Origin: SCTD01 sp963784675
GTDB taxonomy: Bacteria; Actinomycetota; Actinomycetes; Mycobacteriales; SCTD01
Assembly (NCBI GenBank): GCA_963784675.1
Contig: CAWASE010000003.1
Coordinates: 1 to 64,000 of the forward strand
DNA length: 64,000 bases
Reading direction: 5' to 3'
The notes under the pieces were generated by a model. The model was not told the origin of the DNA and made no database searches. It was given only the letters and a program-made list of their open reading frames with translations. The first letter of the stretch is position 1. Every line of letters starts with the position of its first letter. Below are positions 7,892 to 14,849 of the stretch, piece by piece. The translations under genes were made by a program, and so were the position numbers.

Positions 7892-8617
7892 GTGACCGCG
7901 ACCCCTGGCCCGCTCGCGCTCGTCGGCAGCGGCGAGTACCTGCCCGCGATGCTCGAGGTCGAGCGGCGGCTGCTCGGCGACGGTCCGCCGCGCTACGTCC
8001 AGATCCCGACGGCCGCGGCTCTGGAGGGTGCGGAGTCGCTGGACCGCTGGGCGGCGCTCGGCGCCGAGCAGGCAGCGCGGCTGGGCGTGCAGGCTGTCGA
8101 GGTCCGCGCCGTCGACCGGCTGTCCGCGGACGACCCCGAGCTCGCCGCGCAGGTCCCCGGGGCCGGGCTGGTCTACCTGTCCGGGGGCAACCCGCCCTAC
8201 TGCGCCTCGACGCTGCGCGGCACCGCCGTCTGGGCCGCGGCCCGGCAGGCGTGGCTGGACGGCGCCGCCCTGGCCGGCTGCAGCGCCGGCGCGATGTCGC
8301 TCACGTCGTGGGTGCCGGACCTGCGCCACCCGCTGCGTGAGAGCGACCCGGGGCTCGGGGTCGTCCCGCGGCTGCGCGTGATCCCGCACTTCGACCGCTT
8401 CAGCAGCTGGATGCCCGACCTCGCGACGCGGTTCCTGGCCCGTGCGCCGGAGGACGTCGCGGTGGTGGGCATCGACGAGACGACCGCTCTGGTCTGGCGC
8501 GACGGGACCTGGACGGTCGAGGGCGAGCAGCAGGTGTGGCTGCTCACCACCCGCGGCCGCAGCGCCTTCCGGGCCGGACAGCGGCTGGAGCTGCCCGACC
8601 CGCAGACGGGTCCCTGA
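7892..8617 (+). CDS. Peptidase S51 / class I glutamine amidotransferase-like protein
   Basis: A 241-residue protein of the cyanophycinase/dipeptidase E clan. The nucleophile elbow GCSAGAM (about residue 130) holds the catalytic Ser, preceded by YLSGGNPPYC, which marks the glycine-rich turn of S51 peptidases. PHFDRF and VGIDETTALVW are further family segments. The start is GTG with a TAGCGT -10 seven bases upstream and no Shine-Dalgarno. The natural substrate is unknown. No cyanophycin synthetase or glutamine-dependent enzyme is nearby. It is the only plus-strand gene in this part of the locus. Confidence 0.8.
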   Translation: MTATPGPLALVGSGEYLPAMLEVERRLLGDGPPRYVQIPTAAALEGAESLDRWAALGAEQAARLGVQAVEVRAVDRLSADDPELAAQVPGAGLVYLSGGNPPYCASTLRGTAVWAAARQAWLDGAALAGCSAGAMSLTSWVPDLRHPLRESDPGLGVVPRLRVIPHFDRFSSWMPDLATRFLARAPEDVAVVGIDETTALVWRDGTWTVEGEQQVWLLTTRGRSAFRAGQRLELPDPQTGP

Positions 8618-8629
8618 CCCCGGCCGCGG

Positions 8630-8848
8630 TCAGTACGCGGCGGGCGAGGGCTTGCTGTTGATGGCCGCGCTGCCGTCTTCGACACGGACGGCCTGCTCCG
8701 CCAGCCTGGCGCCGTACTCGCGACCGTGGTGCGCGCAGAAAAGCAGCTCACCGCTCACCAGCACCGCTCGGAAGAAGGCCTGCGCCCCGCACCGGTCGCA
8801 GCGGTCGGCCACGGTGAGGTCGGCGGGGGCGAGAAGGGTCTGGGACAT
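8630..8848 (-). CDS. Small zinc-ribbon-like protein (DUF7455-type)
   Basis: A 72-residue protein starting MSQTLLAPADLT. The ATG at 8848 is chosen because GGAAGGA lies at the right distance upstream; longer readings to 8944 lack a ribosome binding site. It holds a CxxC pair (CDRCGAQAF) and a later Cys-His-His (FCAHHGREYG), a likely zinc-binding knuckle. Proteins of this kind are widespread and single-copy in actinobacteria and are of unknown function. It is convergent with the S51 peptidase gene. The 108 bases between it and deoC show no clear element. Confidence 0.75.
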   Translation of the reverse strand: MSQTLLAPADLTVADRCDRCGAQAFFRAVLVSGELLFCAHHGREYGARLAEQAVRVEDGSAAINSKPSPAAY

Positions 8849-8956
8849 GGCGCGTCCTTCCGGTCGGTCGTGCGGTGCTACCCCCATCGGCAGGTGTTGC
8901 ACGTGTCCACAGGGCTTGTCACGCCTTCGTGTCCAAGAGCACACCTGCGTGCCGGG

Positions 8957-9613
8957 TCAGGTCAGGCCGTCGAGCACCGTGCGCGTGCTGGACATGCCCA
9001 GCCGGGACGCGCCGGCGTCGAGCATCGCCAAGGCCGTCGCGGTGTCGCGCAGACCACCGCTGGCCTTGACACCCAAGCGGTCACCGACCGTCTCGCGCAT
9101 GATCTGCACGGCCTCGACGCTGGCGCCGCCGGCCGGGTGGAAGCCGGTCGACGTCTTGACGAAGTCGGCCCCGGCCGCCTCGCTGCGGCGACAGGCCTCG
9201 GCCAGCTGGTCGTGGTCCAGGGCGGCACTCTCGACGATGACCTTCAGCAGGGCCCCCGCGGCGGCCGTGCGCACCGCCGCGACGTCGGCCTCGACCGCGC
9301 CCCAGTCGCCGGCCCGGGCGCGGCCGAGGTCGAGCACCATGTCGACCTCGGTGGCGCCCTGCCGCACCGCCTCCGCCGCCTCGAAGGCCTTGACCTGGCT
9401 CTGGTGGGCGCCGGACGGGAACCCGACGACCGTGCAGACGGTGAGCCCGTCGGCGAACGTGAGCGGCAGCATCGACGCGTTGACGCACACGGCGTAGACG
9501 CCGAGCTCGGCCGCCTCGGCCACCAGCGCCGTCACCTGGACGAAGGTCGCCTCGGGCGTGAGCAGCGTGTGGTCGACGGTGCGGGCGACGGTGGCGCGGG
9601 TCCAGGTGGTCAT
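8957..9613 (-). CDS. deoC: Deoxyribose-phosphate aldolase
   Basis: A 218-residue class I aldolase that cleaves 2-deoxyribose-5-phosphate to acetaldehyde and glyceraldehyde-3-phosphate. The start VDHTLLTPEAT is typical. The Schiff-base Lys lies in FVKTSTGFHPAG (about residue 151) and a second active-site Lys in GVKASGGLRD (about residue 178). EVDMVLDLG carries the acidic residue of the proton relay. It follows the phospho-sugar mutase gene by nine bases and has its own -10 hexamer overlapping that gene's stop. It is the last step of deoxynucleoside catabolism in this locus. Confidence 0.95.
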   Translation of the reverse strand: MTTWTRATVARTVDHTLLTPEATFVQVTALVAEAAELGVYAVCVNASMLPLTFADGLTVCTVVGFPSGAHQSQVKAFEAAEAVRQGATEVDMVLDLGRARAGDWGAVEADVAAVRTAAAGALLKVIVESAALDHDQLAEACRRSEAAGADFVKTSTGFHPAGGASVEAVQIMRETVGDRLGVKASGGLRDTATALAMLDAGASRLGMSSTRTVLDGLT

Positions 9614-9619
9614 GACCTC

Positions 9620-9625
9620 ACGCTA
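9620..9625 (-). promoter_or_regulatory. deoC -10 hexamer overlapping the upstream stop codon
   Basis: TAGCGT on the minus strand ends six bases before the deoC ATG (9613). Its first three bases are the TAG stop codon of the phospho-sugar mutase gene. This fits a leaderless internal promoter allowing deoC expression independent of the genes upstream. Confidence 0.6.
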
Positions 9626-11176
9626 GGCGGGTGCTCCGACAAGACCCAGCCGGGCGTCCACCGCCACCGCCAGGGCGTCCAGCGCGCCCTCGGGCGGGTC
9701 GATCAGCTCCAGGTAGGCCTTCAGCTTGGGCTCGGTGCCCGAGGGCCGCACGACCACCCGGCCGCCGTCCAGCCGGTGGACCAGGACGTCGTCGGCGGGC
9801 TGCTCGACGGCCACCACGCGGAACGCTCCGTACGTCGTCGGCGGGTCGCTCCGCAGCCGCGCGACGGTGGCGGCGATCAGCGACAGGTCCGCCACCCGGT
9901 AGGACAGCTGCCGGGTGGCGGAGCGCCCGTGCCGCGCCTGCAGCTCGGCGAGCCGGTCCAGCAGCGTGCGTCCGCGGTCCTTCTCCAGCGCGGCGAGCTC
10001 AGCGACGAGCAGCGCCGCGGACATGCCGTCCTTGTCGCGGACCAGCCCCGGGGCGACGGCGACGCCCAGGGCCTCCTCGTAGGCGTAGGCGAGGTCGTCG
10101 CCGCAGCGGGCGAGGTGCTTGAAGCCGGTGAGGGTGCGCGTGAAGGGGACGTCGTAGGCGGCGGCCACCCGCTCCAGGGCCGACGCGCTGACGACCGTCG
10201 TCGCGAGCCGTCCGCGCACGCCCTGCGACAGCAGGTGGTCGGCCAGCAGCAGGCCGGTGTCGTCGCCGCTCAGCACCCGGTCGCCGACGACCACGGCGGT
10301 GCGGTCGGCGTCCGGGTCGGAGGCGATCGCGACGTCGGCGCCGGCCGACAGCGACAGCGCACGCAGCAGGTCGAGCGCCCCGGGCTCCTCCGGGTTGGGG
10401 AAGGCGACGGTCGGGAAGTCGGGGTCGGGCGCCGCCTGCTCGGCCACCACGACCGGCGCCGCGAACCCGGCCGCGGCGAAGACCGCCTGCACGGTCTCCA
10501 GGCCGACGCCGTGCAGCGGGGTGTAGGCGACCCGGACCGCGCGCTGAGCCGACCGGGGCAGCGCCGCCACCGCCGCGACGTAGGCGTCGAAGACCTGCTC
10601 GCCGAGCACCTGCGCCTCGGCCAGCGGCAGGTCGCGCGCCGACGCCACCGCGGCGACGGCCTGCTCGAGCGCGAGGTCGTCCGGGGACGGGAGCTGCGCA
10701 CCGTCGGCCAGGTAGACCTTCAGCCCGTTGTCCGCGGGCGGGTTGTGGCTCGCGGTGACCATGACCCCGGCGTCGGCCTGCAGGTGCCGCACGGCGAAGG
10801 CCAGCACCGGCGTCGGCAGGGCGCGGGGCAGCAGCAGCGCGCGCACGCCCGCGCCGGCCAGCACCGCGCCGACGTCGACCAGGAACTGCGCCGAACCGTG
10901 CCGGGCGTCGCGGCCGACGACCACGGTCGCGCCCGGCGGCAGGTGCGCCGCGAGCCCGGCGGCCACCCGTCGCACGACAGCCCGGTTCATCCCGTTCGGA
11001 CCGGCCCGCACCGGCGCGCGCAGGCCGGCCGTGCCGAAGCGCAGCGGTCCGCTGAAACGGTCGGCGAGCGCCTGCTCGTCCCCGGCCGCCAGCAGCGCCC
11101 TGAGCTCGGCCTGCGTCGCCGGGTCCGGGTCGGCGTCGGCCCAGGCCCGTACCTGCGCGGCGAGGTGGTCGTCCAT
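9623..11176 (-). CDS. Phosphoglucomutase/phosphomannomutase family (PGM2-type) phospho-sugar mutase
   Basis: A 517-residue member of the alpha-D-phosphohexomutase superfamily. The four expected motifs are present: RFGTAGLRAPV near the N-terminus, the phosphoserine loop VTASHNPPADNGLKVY (about residue 145), the metal loop ASDPDADRTAVV (about residue 293) and the phosphate-binding RPSGTEPKLKAY near the C-terminus. It resembles the mycobacterial PmmB group. Lying between purine nucleoside phosphorylase and deoC, with no DeoB in the window, it may interconvert (deoxy)ribose-1- and -5-phosphate, as the related human PGM2 does. That assignment is inference; a glucose or mannose phosphate mutase is the alternative. 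Confidence 0.9.
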   Translation of the reverse strand: MDDHLAAQVRAWADADPDPATQAELRALLAAGDEQALADRFSGPLRFGTAGLRAPVRAGPNGMNRAVVRRVAAGLAAHLPPGATVVVGRDARHGSAQFLVDVGAVLAGAGVRALLLPRALPTPVLAFAVRHLQADAGVMVTASHNPPADNGLKVYLADGAQLPSPDDLALEQAVAAVASARDLPLAEAQVLGEQVFDAYVAAVAALPRSAQRAVRVAYTPLHGVGLETVQAVFAAAGFAAPVVVAEQAAPDPDFPTVAFPNPEEPGALDLLRALSLSAGADVAIASDPDADRTAVVVGDRVLSGDDTGLLLADHLLSQGVRGRLATTVVSASALERVAAAYDVPFTRTLTGFKHLARCGDDLAYAYEEALGVAVAPGLVRDKDGMSAALLVAELAALEKDRGRTLLDRLAELQARHGRSATRQLSYRVADLSLIAATVARLRSDPPTTYGAFRVVAVEQPADDVLVHRLDGGRVVVRPSGTEPKLKAYLELIDPPEGALDALAVAVDARLGLVGAPA

Positions 11177-11181
11177 CGGCG

Positions 11182-11988
11182 CTAGAGCCTGCCCAGGACG
11201 CCGGCCAGCAGCGCTCCGACGCGGGAGGCGGACGCCGCGCCGGCGGCGAGCACCTCGCCGTGGTCCAGCGGGGCACCGGTCATGCCGGCGGCCAGGTTGG
11301 TGACGAGCGAGACCGCCAGCACCTCCAGCCCCTCGGCCCGGGCCGCGATCGCCTCCAGCGCCGTCGACATGCCGACCAGGTCGGCGCCCAGGGTCCGCAG
11401 CATCCGGATCTCGGCGGGCGTCTCGTAGTGCGGCCCCGGCAGGGCGGCGTAGACGCCCTCCACCAGCGACGGGTCGGCGGCGCGCACCAGCGCCCGCAAC
11501 CGCGGCGAGTACAGGTCGACGAGGTCGACGAAGCGGGCGCCCACCAGCGGCGAGGTGGCCGTCAGGTTGAGGTGGTCGCTCACCAGCACGGGCTGGCCCA
11601 CGCTCAGCCCGTCACGGATGCCGCCGGCGGCGTTGGTGAGCACGACGCTGCGGCAGCCCGCCGCCGCCGCGACCCGCACGCCGTGGACCACCGGGCCCAC
11701 CCCTCGCCCCTCGTAGAGGTGCGTCCGGCCCAGGAGCACCAGCACCCGCCTGCCGTCGACCTCCACCGACCGGATCCGCCCGGCGTGCCCGGCCACCGCC
11801 GGCGGCAGGAACCCGGTCAGGTCGGTGACGGGGACGTCCACCAGCGCGGGGCCGAGCGCGTCGGCCGCGGGCACCCAGCCGGAGCCGAGCACGACGGCGA
11901 CGTCGTGGGAGGCGACCCCCGTCAGCTCGGCCCAGCGGGCGGCTGCCGCAGCAACCGCGGCGTCCGGGTCGTGCGGCAGCGGGGGCAC
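11182..11988 (-). CDS. deoD: Purine-nucleoside phosphorylase
   Basis: A 268-residue trimeric-type PNP that splits inosine, guanosine and deoxy forms with phosphate. Motifs: VVLGSGWVP (phosphate site), GRTHLYEGRG, LTNAAGGI (about residue 113), GPHYETPAEI (about residue 187), GMSTALEAIAAR and LVTNLAAGM. The reading frame is open further to 12087, but the GTG at 11988 is chosen: it gives the usual family length, has TACCCT seven bases upstream, and does not overlap the divergent gene. It ends five bases before the mutase gene, which therefore probably shares its transcript. It supplies ribose- and deoxyribose-1-phosphate to the mutase. Confidence 0.93.
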   Translation of the reverse strand: MPPLPHDPDAAVAAAAARWAELTGVASHDVAVVLGSGWVPAADALGPALVDVPVTDLTGFLPPAVAGHAGRIRSVEVDGRRVLVLLGRTHLYEGRGVGPVVHGVRVAAAAGCRSVVLTNAAGGIRDGLSVGQPVLVSDHLNLTATSPLVGARFVDLVDLYSPRLRALVRAADPSLVEGVYAALPGPHYETPAEIRMLRTLGADLVGMSTALEAIAARAEGLEVLAVSLVTNLAAGMTGAPLDHGEVLAAGAASASRVGALLAGVLGRL

Positions 11989-12040
11989 GCGCCTGAGGGT
12001 AGGACGCCCGGCGGCGTCGCGGGCTGGCACAGTGGAGGCG
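11989..12040. promoter_or_regulatory. Divergent promoter region between PNP and PP2C genes
   Basis: On the minus strand TACCCT (11996-12001) ends seven bases before the PNP GTG, a leaderless arrangement. On the plus side GGAGG (about 12033-12037) is a ribosome binding site for the ATG at 12041. A CACAGT just before it could be a -10, but this is weak. Only 52 bases separate the two genes. Confidence 0.5.
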
Positions 12041-13303
12041 ATGCCCTCTTCCCTGCCGCCCGACAGCGGAACCGATCCCGGTGCCACCTCGCCCCTGGTC
12101 TTCCAGACGACGGGCTATGCCGAGGCGATGGACCTGATGCTGCGGCGCTCGCAGCTGATGGGGCCGCAGGACCTCGCGCCGCTGGTCACCGCCGCGGCTG
12201 CCCTGCTGGGCGCCGACGAGGCCGTCCTCTACCTGGCCGACTACGAGCAGCGCGAGCTGTTCCCCGTGCTGGACGGCCCCGAGCCGGCGTCGATCGAGAC
12301 CTCCCTGCCCGGCCGGGTGTTCCGCACCAGCGAACCGCACGACAGCGACGGACCGGACCGCCGCCGGCTGTGGGTCCCGCTCATCGACGGGGTCGAGCGC
12401 CTCGGCGTGCTGCTGGTCTGCCGCCCCGCCGGACCGGCGTTCGACGCCGGCGAGCGCGGGGCCTTCGGTCAGCTGGCCCACCTGACGGCCGAGCTGCTGC
12501 TCACGCAGGGTCTGTACACCGACACCTACGAGTGGGTCCGGCGGCGGCAGCCGATGTCGCTGCCCGCCGAGATGCAGCACTCGCTGCTGCCGCCGCTGAC
12601 CTTCGGCACCGAGCAGCTGGTGATCAGCGGCCTCGTCGCGCCGGCGTACGAGGTCGGCGGCGACGCCTTCGACTACGCCCTGAACGGCTCGATCGCGCAC
12701 GTCGCCGTCTTCGACGCGATGGGCCACGGACTGGACGCCAGCCAGCTGTCCGGCCTGGCCGTCACCAGCTACCGCAACTGCCGACGGGCCGGGCTCGGCC
12801 TGGCCGACACCGCCCGCACCATCGACGAGGTGCTGGGTTCGGTCCACGGCGCCGAACGCTTCGTGACCGCGCTGCTCGGCCAGCTGGACCTGGACAGCGG
12901 CAGCTTCTCGTGGCTGAACGCCGGCCACCCGGCCGTGATGCTCCTGCGCGGGAAGCGGGTCGTGAAGGAGCTGGCCGGTCGGCCGCTCCTGCCGCTGGGC
13001 CTGGGGTCGTTGCGCGGGGACGACGCCGCCCCCTTCGTCGTCCAGCACGAGTCGCTCGAGCCCGGCGACCGGTTGCTGTTCATGACGGACGGGGTCGACG
13101 AGGCCCGCACCGAGGACGGCGGTTTCTTCGGTCGGGAGCGGCTGGCCGAGTTCGCGGCGCGCGAGGCCGCCAGCGGGTTGCCGACCCCGGAGGTGCTGCG
13201 CCGTCTGCTGCAGGCCGTGCTGCGGCACCAGACCGGCGAGCTCCAGGACGACGCGCTGACGCTGATGGTCGAGTGGTGCGCCGAGCGCCCGACCGCTCCC
13301 TGA
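12041..13303 (+). CDS. GAF domain-containing PP2C (SpoIIE-type) serine/threonine phosphatase
   Basis: A 420-residue cytosolic protein: a GAF-like sensory domain (about residues 30-165, with DEAVLYLADYEQRELFPVLD) followed by a SpoIIE-like phosphatase domain (about 180-415). Metal-binding segments are EVGGDAFDYA, FDAMGHGLDA and TDGVDEAR near the end; the canonical GDVxGHG reads FDAMGHG. Such phosphatases usually act on anti-sigma-factor antagonists, but no partner anti-sigma gene lies nearby. The ATG at 12041 has a GGAGG site; upstream readings would overlap the divergent PNP gene. A 138-base gap follows, with no clear terminator, before the WXG100 gene. Confidence 0.88.
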   Translation: MPSSLPPDSGTDPGATSPLVFQTTGYAEAMDLMLRRSQLMGPQDLAPLVTAAAALLGADEAVLYLADYEQRELFPVLDGPEPASIETSLPGRVFRTSEPHDSDGPDRRRLWVPLIDGVERLGVLLVCRPAGPAFDAGERGAFGQLAHLTAELLLTQGLYTDTYEWVRRRQPMSLPAEMQHSLLPPLTFGTEQLVISGLVAPAYEVGGDAFDYALNGSIAHVAVFDAMGHGLDASQLSGLAVTSYRNCRRAGLGLADTARTIDEVLGSVHGAERFVTALLGQLDLDSGSFSWLNAGHPAVMLLRGKRVVKELAGRPLLPLGLGSLRGDDAAPFVVQHESLEPGDRLLFMTDGVDEARTEDGGFFGRERLAEFAAREAASGLPTPEVLRRLLQAVLRHQTGELQDDALTLMVEWCAERPTAP

Positions 13304-13441
13304 CGCTGCTGCGCCCAGGTGAACTGTCCACAGCCCCGTTGTGATTCCGACGGCGGGTGGGGCACAGTGAGGCCCGGCCGCTTCGCAGGAGGCGGTCACG
13401 GCTGGCGCAGACGGCGTCCAGCCCATCCGAGAGGGAGTTCC

Positions 13442-13735
13442 ATGGCGAACGTCAACGTCACCTACGGCGAGATGCAGGCAGCGGGCGACCGGCTCAAGGC
13501 CGGCCGCGAAGAGATCGAGGGCAACCTCACCGCGCTCCAGCGCCTGGTCGCCGACCTCGTCGCGGGCGGCTACGTCACCGACAGCTCGTCGAAGGCCTTC
13601 CAGTCGTCCTACGACGAGTTCACCGAGGGTGCGAAGCAGACCATCGAGGGTCTGAACGGCATGGCCGACTACCTCAAGAAGGCGGCCGACACCTTCCAGG
13701 ACGCCGACACGCAGCTGGCCGGCGCCCTCAAGTAG
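13442..13735 (+). CDS. WXG100-family type VII secretion target protein
   Basis: A 97-residue all-helical protein, MANVNVTYGEMQAAGDRLKA at its N-terminus, with the helix-turn-helix hairpin length typical of EsxA-like proteins. The central turn reads GGYVTDSSSKAFQSSY, so the Trp-x-Gly of the family name is absent, but the AF/SY pattern after the turn is kept. The ATG at 13442 is preceded by GAGGGAG. The gene heads a short cluster ending in an EssC-like ATPase gene, so it is most likely a substrate or structural partner of that translocase. No standard YxxxD/E export signal is seen at the C-terminus. Confidence 0.8.
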   Translation: MANVNVTYGEMQAAGDRLKAGREEIEGNLTALQRLVADLVAGGYVTDSSSKAFQSSYDEFTEGAKQTIEGLNGMADYLKKAADTFQDADTQLAGALK

Positions 13736-13750
13736 TCCCCGGACGACGCG

Positions 13751-13785
13751 CCGAAGGGCCCTGCCGCACCGGCGGGGCCCTTCGG
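13751..13785 (+). terminator. Hairpin after the WXG100 gene
   Basis: CCGAAGGGCCC (13751-13761) pairs perfectly with GGGCCCTTCGG (13775-13785) around 13 bases. It starts 15 bases after the WXG100 stop and lies before the next gene on the same strand. It may be an attenuating terminator that makes the WXG100 protein more abundant than downstream products, or a stabiliser of its mRNA 3' end. Confidence 0.7.
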
Positions 13786-13830
13786 GCCGCTCGGCCGCTC
13801 GTCCCTGCCTGACCGGCACAAGGAGCCTGC

Positions 13831-14124
13831 ATGTCTGACCTGTACGTCGACCTGGACGGCCTCAGCGACTTCGCCGACCGGCTGGGTCGCATCGTCCGCG
13901 CCCTGGACGCCGCCAAGAACGCCCTGCGCGGGCACGACCACGCGCTCGGCGACGACACGGTCGTCGACGCGCTGCACCGCTTCGAGGACCGCTGGCGCGA
14001 CGGACGCGAGAAGATCACCGACAACGCCACCTCGTTGGGCACCATGGTCACCGAGTCGGTCCGCACCTTCCGCCAGGTCGACCAGGACCTCGCGACCGCC
14101 ATCACGGCGCCTGCGGGCTCGTGA
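13831..14124 (+). CDS. WXG100-like helical protein of the T7SS locus
   Basis: A 97-residue protein of the same length as its upstream neighbour and predicted mostly helical. It lacks signal peptide and membrane segments. A FEDRWRDGREKITDNA segment sits where WXG-type proteins place their turn and second helix, but there is no exact WxG. AGGAG lies upstream of the ATG. Pairing with the previous gene suggests a heterodimer, as for EsxA/EsxB; this is inference from size and position. Its stop overlaps the GTG of the next gene. Confidence 0.65.
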   Translation: MSDLYVDLDGLSDFADRLGRIVRALDAAKNALRGHDHALGDDTVVDALHRFEDRWRDGREKITDNATSLGTMVTESVRTFRQVDQDLATAITAPAGS

Positions 14125-14849
14125 GCGTCGAGGACGCTCTCGTCGGACCCTCGCAGCCTGATACGCAGCAGCCCGCTGCCGAGCGCGACGCCGCTGAGCT
14201 CGACGCCGGGGTCGGCTTCACCCTCGCCGTGCCGGAGAGCTGGTTCGAGCTGCCGCTGTCCCCCCTCACCCGCGACGCGGGCATCACCGCGCTGGTCGAG
14301 CAGCGGGTCGCCGCCGTACCAGAGCTGCGCGAGCACCGCTCGACCCTGGCCAGGCTGCTGCGGCGGCAGGCCCGCGAGGCGTGGGAGTCCGGTGCCCGCT
14401 ACTGCGCGAGCATGGTCGAGCCGACCGAGGACGGCCCCATCACCGCCAGCGTCGTGGTGTCGATCGTGCGCGGACCGCTCGGGGTGCGTCCCGGCGAGCC
14501 GGAGCACACCGCCGCGCTGCTGGCCCCGCTCACCCCCAAGACCGCCGCGTCCGAGGACGACACCTGGCGCAAGGTGGCCCCGGCGCAGGTGCCGGGCGCC
14601 GTCGGCGCCGCCCGGGCCTGGGGCGTCGAGGACGTCGACCTGCCCGAGGACGCCGGCTGGGTCCGCACCGTGTCGATGCAACTGCTCGTGCCCGTACCCG
14701 GCACGACCCGCATCGTGCTGGTCGCCTGCAGCAGCCCGGTCGTCGCGCTGGCCGAGCCGCTGCTCGACGTCTTCGACGCCATCTGCAGCACGCTGACCGT
14801 CGTACCGTCGTACCGCCGACCGCCCGCTGACGGCCCGGCGCCGACCTAG
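14121..14849 (+). CDS. Hypothetical protein of the T7SS-like locus
   Basis: A 242-residue soluble protein starting with GTG in a GTGA overlap. There is no signal peptide or membrane helix. The N-terminal 30 residues are acidic and probably disordered. The body begins FTLAVPESWFELPLSP, resembling the strand start of domains seen in actinobacterial secretion-associated and lipoprotein-like proteins, and has alternating strands and helices to its end. I do not recognise a family. Coupling to the WXG-like gene suggests a chaperone or accessory role. Its TAG stop shares a CTAG with the stop of the convergent EssC-like gene. Confidence 0.6.
   Translation: MSVEDALVGPSQPDTQQPAAERDAAELDAGVGFTLAVPESWFELPLSPLTRDAGITALVEQRVAAVPELREHRSTLARLLRRQAREAWESGARYCASMVEPTEDGPITASVVVSIVRGPLGVRPGEPEHTAALLAPLTPKTAASEDDTWRKVAPAQVPGAVGAARAWGVEDVDLPEDAGWVRTVSMQLLVPVPGTTRIVLVACSSPVVALAEPLLDVFDAICSTLTVVPSYRRPPADGPAPT

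Noticed and set aside
11989..12087. Longer start for the purine nucleoside phosphorylase gene at 12087
   Set aside because: It would overlap the divergent phosphatase start and exceed family length.
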